Position numbers and translations under genes: made by a program
Shown here: one piece after another, positions 53,059 through 62,799 of the stretch
Numbering within the stretch: position 1 is the first letter of the stretch
How the letters are laid out: the number at the start of each line of letters is the position of its first letter
Notes under the pieces: generated by a model
Seen by the model: the letters and a program-made list of their open reading frames with translations, nothing else
Told to the model about the DNA's origin: nothing
Database searches by the model: none
Origin: Chrysopilus asiliformis
Lineage: Eukaryota; Arthropoda; Insecta; Diptera; Rhagionidae
Direction: 5' to 3'
Assembly: GCA_964034945.1 (NCBI GenBank)
Contig: OZ035960.1
Span: forward strand, 63,969,970-64,033,969
Length of the DNA: 64,000 nucleotides

Positions 53059-53205
53059 GCATTCTCGACGCACACAAATTTCAAATTTACTGTAATGATT
53101 ATTTTATCCTTTTTAAAGGATTCAGGAATTTTTCAATTTTTTAGGGTTTTTCTTTAGTTGGGGGTTTTTCAAAATTTTTATTTTGTATTGTAATCTATAT
53201 ATATA

Positions 53206-54469
53206 CAGGGTGCGCCATCTATTCCTCCGGTATGAGAATGTTGAATAACTTTTGAAAGAAACAATAGATTGCAAAAAATTGTGTTTTTTTATTTAGTTCA
53301 ATCCTTTACAATTTATGTGGACTACTTTTTAAAAACAACATCGATCAAATGACCACCTTTATTGGCCACCGCAAACTGTGCTCTTTTTCGGGCATTTTCC
53401 ATCACTTCTTCGAGCATCTCCGTCGGTATGGCAGCTATTTCGGCACGAATATTGGTCTTGAGCTCGTCAATGGTCTTCGGGTTGCTGGCGTAAACTTTAC
53501 TCTTCAAATAACCCCACAAAACGAAGTCTGGGGGGGTTAAATCAGGGGATCTTGGTGGCCAGTCAATATCGCCTCTTTTCGATATCACACGTCTAGGGAA
53601 TTTTTGTTGCAAAATCCGTATTGTTTGGTCCGCTGTGTGGCATGGCGCCCCGTCTTGCTGAAACCAGAAGTCAGTCAGACCTTTTTCACGCATTTTCGGA
53701 CACACAAAATGTGCCAACATCCACCGATATCGATTACCATTAACTGTTTCACCTTCATTGAAGAAAAAACAGTCACTTTTCGATCATGCAATGGTATTTC
53801 ATGAATCTCGTGAGGATTTTCTGTTGCCCAAATGCGGCAATTTTGTTTATTAACACCGCCAGAGAGAGTGAAATGTGCCTCGTCGGTCATTAAAACTTGC
53901 ATCCAAAAGTCCGGCATGGTTTCCAACATTCGGCCGACTAATTTGCCGTATTCTATACGACGCGACTTGTCTGTTGCCAATATTCTTTGAGTTAGTTGTA
54001 TTTTGTAAGGAAACAAATGGAGATCGTCCTTTAAAATGCGCCGCAACGTGGTTCCACTCATTTTCAACCGCTGAGTTCGGTGGCGATACGAGACATTTGG
54101 GTCCTCGGCAACACTCTCTCTCACGGCTTCAATAATTTCATTGGAATGTCTTGGGCGTGGATGATTATAGGTTAGATTGCCTACTGTTCCGTGCTCAAAG
54201 AAATTTTTACCCAGCGCCCGAATTGTTTTGTCGGTAGGCGCTTTTTTGCCACGATATTTTGCACGATATGCACGTTGAGTTAGCACAATTGAACGACTAT
54301 TTTCAATGTACATCGTCACTATTTCGGCGCGTTCTTTCGGTGTGAAGCGGTTCATGGTTAAAATTGTACTGGTTTGACGTTTCCAAAACGTGTCTAGGAA
54401 AGCAAATCGGTTGACAAATGGCGAAGTTATTGAATGTTTACATACCGGAGGAATAGATGGCGCACCCTG
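53206..54469 (-). mobile_element. rosa-like (DD41D) Tc1/mariner element, full length
   Basis: Inverted ends CAGGGTGCGCCATCTATTCC, ~28 bp, flanked by TA (53204-53205 and 54470-54471). 1264 bp with one transposase gene filling it. It sits between the LINE 5' flank and a family X repeat. Confidence 0.9.
53322..54355 (-). pseudogene. rosa-like transposase, one frameshift
   Basis: Start MNRFTPKERAEIVTMYIENS at 54355 (DUF4817-like helix-turn-helix), first catalytic Asp in LMTDEAHFTL, second in FWFQQDGAPCHTA, third in LTPPDFVLWGY. By the Mos1 convention 41 residues separate the last two, i.e. DD41D, as in the rosa group first described in Ceratitis. The only break I see is a frame change at the A6 run 53764-53769 (minus-strand T run). 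All three catalytic residues and both ends persist, so it is young or an error in the homopolymer is possible. Confidence 0.85.
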
Positions 54470-54474
54470 TATAT

Positions 54475-55014
54475 AAACATAACGAAAGCTATAATTGCCA
54501 ATTGGCAATTATTGAAAACCCGTATGGTGATTTAAGTGAACGGCGAACAGTTGTATCAAAATTTCACTTTAAAGTCAAACTTTTCAATAAAATTTTTAAA
54601 AATTTATTCCAATAGAACTTTGATGTATGGAAGTTTTATGTAGAATCATATTCTAAATAATTTTTGTTCTTGAACTTTTTTGATAAGATGCACCGTTTTT
54701 GAGATATTCGCAAAAATCGTTATCGTTCGTATGGGGGGTACCCCCCCCCCCCCCTAATGGTCCATTTTTGCCCATTAACGAACTTAGCCTTGCATTTTAC
54801 GGAAAACGAATCTGCGCAAATTTTCAAGTCTCTAGCTCAATGCGTGCGCCCGCAATCCGCGGCACAGACGGACGGACGGACGGACATTCTAAATTCAACT
54901 TTTTTTATCATTCTAAACACACTGGTATAATTCATTTTTTTGTGACGGGATCTTGGCGTTACAAACGGTAAGGCAAATCTAATATACCCTTTGGTTTCAC
55001 CATTCGGGCATAAA
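54475..55014 (-). mobile_element. Family X repeat, copy 5 (minus)
   Basis: Complement of 8199-8800, from ACGAAAGCTATAATTGCCAA to CATTCGGGCATAAAAA, with C14 at 54741-54754. Confidence 0.75.
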
Positions 55015-55220
55015 AATGGAAGTTTGTCTGTTGGTTGGTTGGCTGGTTTGAGATTACAAAACTCGAAAACTACTGCGGTTTTTTGCAAAATGATCTGCAT
55101 TGCCAGGAGCAGATTTTTAGCTATGTTAGATTTTCAAAATTCGAAACGGATGGTCCTGTAAGGATAACGCAAATATCCTTTTTCCCATTTTTCCCCGGAA
55201 AAATTGGCACTATGGGGTTT
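55015..55220 (+). mobile_element. Helitron-like element, family A (plus), 5' fragment
   Basis: Starts in TAAAAATGGAAGTTTGTCTG, leader with TTGCCAGGAGCAGA, one minisatellite unit, then stops at TATGGGGTTTG/TTACAGCC, where the spliced-gene candidate begins. The break cuts the last exon of that gene. Confidence 0.6.
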
Positions 55221-55221
55221 G

Positions 55222-56270
55222 TTACAGCCGCCTGAAAATCAAGAAAATCCGAATAAAAATATTTTTCTCAGCGAAATTGATCAACAATGCACTACGTCCA
55301 TTTAGGATGTTAGTCCTGTTCCAAGTTTGTCCGTATGTAGAGATCCCCGAAGTTGGTAATTTTGTTCCCTCATGGTCCAGTAGCTTCCTGATGATTTTGC
55401 GGAATCCCTGAAAATAAATTTAACAATAATATAGTAAAAATAGAAAATAGTAAACGTTCTAAGACAAAAAGAATACTTAGCTGAGTTCGGTTTTCATTTC
55501 CATTTTTCTAAAGTCGTCTAACCACCTCATTAGCTTCGATCGCACAATGTCCATCGATCAGCTGATTGATTCTAGTCGAGAAGAACAAAATTACTTGGAG
55601 TTAATCCATGAAGTACAAACACACAAACCGATAAAACGATTACATGCAATTACAACAACACGAAATTGCAAATTGATTTCGAGTCTCAGTGAACAAGAAC
55701 AAAAAAACTGACAATGATAAACAAATTATTCCCACGAAATTTGAAACGACAAATTGTTATTTCTTTGAATATTTTTGAATATCACATTAGCTTTATTTAA
55801 TCAAATTTTTGAATCTACCACCGTATTAATATATTAAATAGAGTTGACGTGATATTTAACCGATCAATTACACCGTTTACACCTTAGCCGTTTACACTCT
55901 TATTCAAATTCAAAATTTCCACTTTTCTTACCTGTTGATTTAAACCGCAGCAAATAATCCAAGACGAAGTTTCCTAAAAAGAAAAAAAAACTATTTTAAT
56001 TATGTTTTAGTCGAAATCTTCAATATTTTCGATGATAGTTATTCCAAATTCAATTGTACTTACATTTGAATTTGATGCCTGATCAGCTGATGGGTCGTTG
56101 TCCATGTTTTTCTTCTGGTTGTGATTTTTGTTTTCATTCGATGATTTATCTATAATGAGGAGAAAAATGAGGAATTAAATTTAATAAAAACGATCGAATT
56201 TTTTTTGATACTTACAATTTTTCCAAAGTAATTACAGCCATATTACTCTACTACACTTTTTTATGAAATT
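55222..56270 (-). CDS. Candidate spliced gene nested in Ret intron (truncated)
   Basis: Minus strand, inferred from splice signals. Exon 1 (non-coding) ends 56216, donor GTAAGT. Exon 2 is 56149-56064, with ATG at 56105 (MDNDPSADQASNSN), donor GTAAGT. Exon 3 is 55973-55932 (ETSSWIICCGLNQQ), donor GTAAGA. Exon 4 starts 55407 (GFRKIIRKLLDHEGTKL, STYGQTWNRTNILNG). Introns are 66, 90 and 524 nt, all GT-AG, and the reading stays open across every junction. Exon 4 either runs to a stop at 55222 (89 residues in total) or splices at 55296 through a 64-nt intron with a good pyrimidine tract to an exon at 55231 that is cut by the Helitron. I do not recognise the protein. It could be a host gene, a gene fragment or part of an unknown transposon. 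Confidence 0.4.
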
Positions 56271-57580
56271 GTGAGGATTTGTAATGTATTTACATTGCTA
56301 TCCGATGTCGCTAAATAGTGGGGCAACTTACAACTACATGTAATTTTTCTGTAGCTTTTTACATCTGAGAGAAGGTTTAGATTTCCGGCCTCATTTTTCT
56401 CCCGGAGGTTGGCCACGTTAAGTGGGTTTAATTTTTTTTAGTTTAAGTAGTTTAAGTTTTGTGTAACTTTAACTTACAAAAATAAGTCCTATGAATTAGG
56501 AAAATATATAAGTGTTTTACCGGGAAAGGGTAAGCAAAACTGATCATTTGATAGTTTAGTGCATTAGATTACAATAAAATATTCTATTAGCTGGAATGCC
56601 GAGTCCTCCATATTGGATCAAAACCACATTTTCTTTCCGTCTTCAAAATTCCTTTTTCAACTCATCGTGGTTTGAGAAGCCGGCTTAATTCACCAAATTC
56701 AACAGAAGATTAGGAAGAAATTATTAAGTGGAAACCGTCTATGAACTTAAGAATAAATCTAAAAATCTACGAATTAAATATCAAAACTATTATCTACTTA
56801 AAATCTAAGGATATAAAATTACGTTCGCGTGTTTGAAACCGGCTAATTTAAGACTACAATTATTCAAATCCTTAAAATTAATTACACTACGAACTTAAGG
56901 ATAAAACTTACGAATCTAGAAACTACAACATAAGAATTATTATCTACATTAAAAACTAAGGAAATTTAGTTAACCATACAGTTAACCTAACATTTCGGGA
57001 AGTTTCTTCAAAGGAGAATCGACGCGGAAGTTATAAGCTTTATTTAACATAATTTTTTTTGTGCGACGTTTGATAAATTTAGTTAGTTTTTCCATTATAC
57101 AATTTCTATATATATTAGTTTTTCAATTATTCAATTTCTTCTCCATTCGAATCATTTTTTTTTTGTAAAAGTAGTGTAAACTTGAACCACTTTCTTTTGT
57201 GCGCGAAAAATACATCGATATATTTAACTCTACATGTTTAGATGGGCCCAACTACGCATCGTACCCAATAATTTATTTAATTTTTCTGTGAATCGAAAGA
57301 CGATTTTTCCAGTATTTTATTTTATCAATTGTGGTGATAGTGTCCGTAAGATTAATTTATTTGCCTGTTATTTCTACCTCGATTCTATTATTCATTCATG
57401 TTAACTTATTTAATTCATTTGGCATATACCTTAAGATCGATTCGAATGTATTTTTGTTAGCGCTAGTTGATTAAGATTTAGAATGGCACATGAATTTTAA
57501 TTAAAAATGGTTATTAAACTTAAAATGAAGTACTGAGTTTTTATTTGGTGGTGGTAGCTTGTGTTTCGGGGAGAGGAACA
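56271..57580. other. AT-rich unassigned intron sequence
   Basis: No repeat partner, no frame above ~60 codons, no recognised RNA gene. It is the longest stretch of the window free of recognised transposons, with repeated AACTTAAGGATAAAA and TCTAGAAACTACAA-like words around 56740-56960. Confidence 0.4.
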
Positions 57581-57964
57581 GAACCATGCTGCTCCAGCAT
57601 GGCGATAATTTATTTTACAGATATACAGTGATTTACATTGATTGATTACATCCCTTTTACATGTAGACACGATTTTATTGTGTAGTGGACGTCATCGACA
57701 GGTCAGAGAAAGAACCCCCCCAAATCCGGCGAGCAAAGCCTCATACCAGCAAGCGTGTCTACCCCTCTGAACCTGAAGATATTCCTTCCCTTGTCTAACT
57801 CCCCGTCCTCCTCCTGAACCTCACGTTCTCCCGTACCTACCTAATTGGCGTTCAATGTGGGGCCCAGCCAGTCCCACTGTACCGTATAGTATTGACGCCC
57901 AGTGTAGGGCAGGCTGACTCCTTCCCGTACCCTTCCTACCGTACCTACCCCCTTCCTGTACTCT
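57581..57964 (+). other. Possible LTR end with duplicated primer-binding-like site
   Basis: TTGGCGTTCAATGTGGGGCC at about 57845 and TTGACGCCCAGTGTAGGGC at about 57893 both resemble the tRNA-Lys-type binding site of retroelements. They are followed by repeated CCGTACC/CCTACC words. GC-richer than its surroundings. No flanking second LTR or coding was found, so this is tentative. Confidence 0.3.
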
Positions 57965-58344
57965 ACAGGTTTCTAAGGTCGCTGATCGCGAATGCGGTGT
58001 TAGATTTTTAAAATTCTAAGCGGAAGGTCCTGAAAGGATAACGCAAATATCCTTTTCCCATTTTTCCCTGGAAAAATTGGCATCATGGGGTTTTTGGGAT
58101 CGCTGATCACGGCTCTGGTGTTGGAATTTCAAAATTCGAAACGGAAGGTTTTGTAAGGATAACGCAAATATTCTTTTTCCCGTTTTTCGCGGGAAAAGTC
58201 GGTGTTAGATGTGTTAGAAAATTCTAAACGCAAGGTCCTGTAAGGATAACGTTTTTTCTCAAAAGATTTTGGGTTATTTATGGTTTTTTGGCATTCTAAA
58301 ATTTATACAAAAAACTTTACGCTGACAACGTAGGGTCTGCTAGT
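57965..58344 (+). mobile_element. Helitron-like element, family A (plus), 3' part
   Basis: Two to three minisatellite units, tail GGCATTCTAAAATTTATACA, and 3' terminus GACAACGTAGGGTCTGCTAG ending near 58344, followed by T. Confidence 0.65.
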
Positions 58345-58830
58345 AACTATTTAAAGATTAACAATTTTTTTCAAGTAAGTAATGTCCCTCGAATGCCGAA
58401 GCGGGATCGAAAACGGTTCAAGGAAAGAAAATACACAGGGAGAGGAGAGGTATCGTTAAGGGGAGAGTGGCGAAAGCGAGACCGAAATCAGTGGATCAGA
58501 AGATAGAAGGAGAGGGGGTGTAAATTGAGGGGGGAGGGGAACTCTTGTATACCAAAATATTCCTTTCATTAGTTACAACCGAACGCCGGAAGCGAGATCG
58601 AAATCAGTTCAGTGTATCAGGAGATACAAGGAGAGGGAGTTTAAATTACGAATATACCATCTGCGTTGCGGCGTACTATGGGGCCAAAGTGCCCTTCGGC
58701 GGCCAAAAATGCATAACTTTTGAACGGATCAATATTTTTGAATGGGGTTTTTTTGTTGGCTAGATAAAACTCCAAGCTTTATTTCCTCACAATCAGATCA
58801 CCCCCTCCCCTCTCCAACCCATTTGCATTT
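58345..58830. repeat. Degenerate ~90-110-bp repeats (GCGAGATCGAAATCAGT)
   Basis: Three related blocks: GCCGAAGCGGGATCGAAAAC at ~58393, GCGAAAGCGAGACCGAAATC at ~58470 and GCCGGAAGCGAGATCGAAAT at ~58584, each followed by purine-rich GGAGAGGGGG and TGTAAATT. Class unknown. Confidence 0.5.
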
Positions 58831-59718
58831 GAAATTGTGGTGACGCGGAAATCGGCTAGGGCTAATATCGACAAAGGTTATTAACTTTGTCTATATTAGC
58901 AAAAATCAAATTGAATAAAAGTTCATGCCGCAATGATATATTTGTAATTGTGCAAATGTTGCAATATTACCTGATTGACAAATTAATTTCTTAAGAATTA
59001 ATATTGCTCAATAAGAAAATATATGCATTCATAATGCTGAATTGCAAAAGGGTCATTGTACGGTAATGACGTCAATAGGTAATTTCGATTAATTTGAAGA
59101 AACCAAGTCATCACATTAGAGAGTTCTGAGATTGATCACGGCAGAGCCGGACGTGTAGATTAAATTAATTTAAAAAATACTAAAGATAGTTATTGTAAGC
59201 TTAACAAATATCTAACGCAAAAAATATTAAAGTATTAACGAATATTAAGATAAAAGGTGTTATTATAAATAAAGAAAATTACAAATAAAAAGTGTTTTCT
59301 TCTTCATAAATAGTATATCCACTCGGCGTGTTTAGTGAAAGAAAACACAACACGACAAAATCAAAAATTACCAAAATCTCGAGAACGGTTGTTCGTACAG
59401 AAAAAATCATTAATGACGAAAATATTTAGAATGCCATTTTACATATATCGTCAGTACTGAAAATCGAATAAGAGCAACTTTCATACCCTATATGATGAAA
59501 TAATCAAAACTATATTTGTTGTTGTAAAATTTTTTTGGTTTTGTTTTAAAGTTGTTTTTTAAATGTTATAAAAAACATTTTTAAAGACAACTTTTTTTTA
59601 ATACCATTATTTTAATACAATAAAATTACATTAAGTTGAGGAAAAATTGTATTCTAATAATGTCTTGATCTACGTCGAATTTTAACAGTTGTAGGATTTC
59701 TTGATCTTCCTCGTCATC
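58831..59718. other. Unassigned intron sequence with a small hairpin
   Basis: 58884-58918 can form a hairpin (AATATCGACAAAGGTTATTA / ACTTTGTCTATATT). Otherwise AT-rich with no recognised gene or repeat. Confidence 0.4.
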
Positions 59719-60249
59719 CTATTCATCTTTTGCATTTGTCCATTTAGAACGCAGAGAAGCTAAAAATGGATCTGACGATAGAAGTAATATATTCGTCAAA
59801 TCTTCATTTTGCCTGATTCTATCATTTTTTCTAGTGTTGGTTAGTCTAAAATGTCTGTAGTCTTTATTTTTCGATTCCTGAGCTTCTTCTGAAAGCTCCT
59901 CAAGTGGTAAAATGCTTTTTTCAATTATCAGATTGCCATGGAAAAGCACTTTATGCATTGTTGCAGACATATTTATTTAGTGTTTAACCATTGAACCATT
60001 TCTGATTCATGGTTTATACTCGACCTTTTAGCATTGAATCCTATTGGAATTTCTCGGCTTATAAGTAAGCCGAGAAATTCCAATAGCAGACATATTTCTC
60101 CAATTGTAATGTCTATTATACAAATCAGCTGTGGACTTGGCATATGATTCGAATTTATCTGGATTTACTGCCTGCTTGCTTGAAAGCACCGATAATATAA
60201 CTTTTAATCGTCGAATTAATGTAAATTTCTTAAGATTCCGTTGTAACAT
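59719..60249 (-). pseudogene. Transposon-type protein fragment, split by a short insertion
   Basis: Minus strand from 60249: LKVILSVLSSKQAVNPDKFE ... TADLYNRHYNWRNMSA; after the insertion, TMHKVLFHGNLIIEKSILPL, LSEEAQESKNKDYRHFR and NILLLSSDPFLASLRSKW to 59719. The HKVLxHG ... LSEEAQE ... SSDP pattern is a family I have seen among repetitive arthropod and cnidarian proteins, but I cannot name its transposon class. Only the C-terminal ~130 residues remain. Confidence 0.5.
59975..60085 (-). mobile_element. 111-bp insertion with terminal hairpin and 12-bp direct repeat
   Basis: Flanked by GCAGACATATTT at 59963-59974 and 60086-60097. One end is a perfect 20-bp inverted repeat with a 4-nt loop (60042-60085). 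It interrupts the transposon-type protein exactly between the two direct repeats. Confidence 0.6.
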
Positions 60250-60283
60250 ATATATATATGTACATATGTATATCTAAGATATT

Positions 60284-60448
60284 AGGGCGATTCACTCTTG
60301 ATCGTAGATAGTAAAATCGTAGATTGTACTGTACATCTACGATGGAAAAGTACAACGAAGCGTTTATATGGAGAACTGTCAAAAAACTACGATTTTATTT
60401 ACGATTCTACGAGTTTACGATCAATTACGATAAAGGGTGAATAGCCCT
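60284..60448. mobile_element. Short MITE (165 bp, GGGCTATTCAC ends)
   Basis: Ends AGGGCGATTCACTCTTGATC and (complement) AGGGCTATTCACCCTTTATC, flanked by ATT at 60281-60283 and 60449-60451. Inner ACGATTTTA/ATCGTAGAT words occur inverted. It shares its terminal word with the element at 4763-5710. Confidence 0.7.
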
Positions 60449-60480
60449 ATTGATTTTTATTGCTCTAATTATTCATAGTA

Positions 60481-60991
60481 TCAGGAAGACCGAGCCATGC
60501 TCGGCGATCTCAAAATCCTCCTTTCTGCTCTCTGCGTTCTAAATGGACAAATGTAAAAGATGAATTGGATGAGTAATTGAATCCGATTGTAATTGCAACA
60601 TGATTTGTATAATGAGGTTCAGGGAACTTGATTGTTTTGTAATTACTATTTATCGCTGCCGATAGATATCTAAAAAGTGATATTTTTAGAATACATGTCG
60701 AAAAACCTTACTCCCTAGCAATATTGCGAATTTTCATTAAGATACCTTCACGTAATTCGAAGACACCAGACGAGGAGTACAGAGGGGAGGGAAAAGTCAG
60801 GTTTGTAGTGGAAACATCGAAAGCCCTTAGCACCTTTAGTAATACTGTGAAGTTTCATTAAGATCGGACCACCCAATTCGAAGATACCAGGCGAGGGGTA
60901 TCGAGGGGAATTTTCTCACCAAGTTTCGTGAAAATCGTTAGGCAGGTTTTCGAGATCGTTGTGCAGACATTCCTCGTATTATATTATAGGA
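60481..60991 (-). mobile_element. Helitron-like element, family D (minus), short copy
   Basis: 5' A|TCCTATAATATAATACGAGG at 60991; hairpin CCGAGC-ATG-GCTCGG at 60490-60504; 3' CTGA at 60484-60481 followed by T. 511 bp with one and a half family D repeat units. It matches the ends of 11903-13204. Confidence 0.8.
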
Positions 60992-61920
60992 TAGGATAAG
61001 ATTATCAGTTTTAAACGGTTTTACTGTCAAGAAGGGTGACATTTAATGGTTTGACTGTATGCTGGTATGGAAAATATTCCGCTTTAATGTATATTAAAAG
61101 TAATTAAAACAATTTCCTAGCATATTAGACGAAAAATCTTTGTCCTTTGTTGTGACAAAGTAAGAAATTAAAAAAAAAATAATATGTAAGAAATCAGACT
61201 TTTGTTTACGGTGACTAGAGTTGCACGTAGTAGCAGATTAAATATGGATGTTTCGAAAGGTATTGACCTTGGCTATCATTTCCAACTGACACCTGACCGG
61301 ATCAAGCCGGACCAAATTTTACAGGGCCATATATAAACAAAATTTCGCGAAAAAAAAATAGTATTTTTAGAATGCGCAGAATTCTGGAATAACAATTTTA
61401 AGAAAAAAAATGTAGTACTACAAAGCTTTTAATTTTTATTATAATTGCCTAAATATGTACTCAGTTTGATGATAAAATCGATTTTTCTGTACTAAGTGAC
61501 TTAAAAAATTTGTTGAAAATTCGAAAATTGAAAAAAACAGAATTTTTACCAACTTTGACCCCATAGCGTTCAGAAATTACTTGTCACAGGAGAGTTTCCT
61601 TTTGGATTTCTAGGTTCCCAAGTATTCCCAACGCAATGACATTTTTTCCAGCATGTAAAGCGATAACTTACAAAAGTCAGTGTAACACGTTCCGGCGATT
61701 TCCGGCGATTAAAATTGTTACCCGTTATAAACAAGCGAATTCGCTGAAGCCCGTCTTTTGTCGGGCATTCCGGCTAGAGGGTTAACTAATCTGCCATCTT
61801 GATTCTGAAATGTACTGTTTTCCATACATTTTATTGTTTTTTGAGCAATAGAGTATTTTTTTCATGTATAATATTTTCAAAAAAAAACATTTTTGATTTT
61901 TTAAGTACTATATCTCTTAG
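60992..61920. other. Ret: End of the giant Ret intron
   Basis: AT-rich, no recognised repeat or gene. It ends with TTTTTAAGTACTATATCTCTTAG, the acceptor for the next Ret exon. Confidence 0.5.
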
Positions 61921-62089
61921 GATCAACAAGTTGGACAACAAAATATAATATTTTTGGATGATGATTCACTTGCAGTTAATTCACACTTAACTTACCAAGT
62001 TCGCAACGATTCGTATGAAATTTTGAAACCAGTGTGTCGTGGATATGAAGCTGACCACATTGGCCAAAAAAGTTCCGTTATTAATTGTA
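61921..62089 (+). CDS. Ret: Ret receptor tyrosine kinase, exon (cadherin-like)
   Basis: Phase 0 start, donor GTAAGT at 62090 leaving 1 nt. It reads QVGQQNIIFLDDDSLAVNSH ... ILKPVCRGYEADHIGQKSSV, the continuation of a cadherin-like domain after the DRNDNGP linker of the 32.4-kb exon. The join across 29.5 kb rests on phase and protein order, so transcript evidence would be decisive. Confidence 0.75.
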
Positions 62090-62176
62090 GTAAGTTTTTA
62101 CCGATTTATCGTATATTATGACTACATAACAAATGAGTCAAAAAAATATTTGTACCCTTTTTCAAAATAATATTAG

Positions 62177-62274
62177 GACTTCTTTTTGCTCGAGACGGGG
62201 TTCTTTGGAAAAGCCCATATTGCGTAATTCTAGAAGCGAGGGACGATACTATTGAATCATTTGTTAATAAATCG
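62177..62274 (+). CDS. Ret: Ret receptor tyrosine kinase, exon (cadherin-like)
   Basis: Acceptor AATATTAG ending 62176, donor GTAAAT at 62275; 98 nt restores phase 0. It reads LLFARDGVLWKSPYCVILEA. The upstream intron is 87 nt and the downstream intron 67 nt. The donor GTAAAT is slightly weak. Confidence 0.75.
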
Positions 62275-62341
62275 GTAAATCTTGTAAATTTGCTTAAGCG
62301 TTTTGGATATTCATTTTTTTACTTCTTTCCCGCATGCTAAG

Positions 62342-62742
62342 AGCGCAGTAGTTATATGTTTGATAACAGATTTACGCAGAATACATGAAACGGATCAACC
62401 AAAAGCTTTAGCTTTACAGGAAAATTCTTCGGCCCGAGGTCGTAAAAACTCGCGCCGCCTGATATATAACTCGGAGGAAACAATTTCCATTGCAGAAAAT
62501 GTGCAAAACTCATCAAATTCAATAAGTTTTGAGTACCCCCGTGATGTTTTTGTATACCGAAGGGCAGCAAATCTATCACGTGTCACACAACCGGAGCGAA
62601 TTTTTGATCTAATTAAACACAACGTTACAGAATTCAAGATATTAGATGATCCAACTCGTGCATTTAATATCACTCCACTTGCTGGAATCATATATGTAAA
62701 GAATACCACTGCCTTGCAAAATGCACCTGAAACTATATACTA
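62342..62742 (+). CDS. Ret: Ret receptor tyrosine kinase, exon (last cadherin-like domain)
   Basis: Acceptor GCATGCTAAG ending 62341; the exon ends at 62742 before GTAATG with 2 nt over. It reads SAVVICLITDLRRIHETD, a basic RGRKNSRR stretch, FEYPRDVFVYRRAANLSRVT and FNITPLAGIIYVKNTTAL. The beta-strand pattern and TPLAGIIYV turn are cadherin-like. The basic stretch is a possible proprotein-cleavage site (inference). Confidence 0.8.
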
Positions 62743-62799
62743 GTAATGAAATTAATTAAAATACATTAATTTGTAATCAAACAGTTTTTTAACTTTAAG

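Larger units (their letters stand above)
48716..53165 (-). mobile_element. Near full-length LINE (Jockey/CR1 group)
   Basis: Minus strand: 5' region near 53165, ORF1 (~53060-52454), ORF2 with endonuclease (52257) and RT (to 48894), and an (AAAT)n tail at 48716-48732. It is interrupted by a 617-bp MITE in RT. Stops and frameshifts separate the ORF2 pieces. Same family plan as the LINE at 866-2125. Confidence 0.8.
32417..61920. other. Ret: Giant Ret intron (29.5 kb)
   Basis: Donor GTACGT at 32417 and acceptor ATATCTCTTAG ending 61920; the flanking exons are both phase 0. The contents are listed separately. The intron holds both strands' transposons and one candidate nested gene at 55.2-56.3 kb. 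Confidence 0.75.

Noticed and set aside
55547..55711. Plus-strand 54-codon frame (MSIDQLIDSSREEQNYLELI)
   Set aside because: It lies wholly in intron 3 of the minus-strand gene candidate, is short, and has no splice or domain support. Kept only as a remote possibility.
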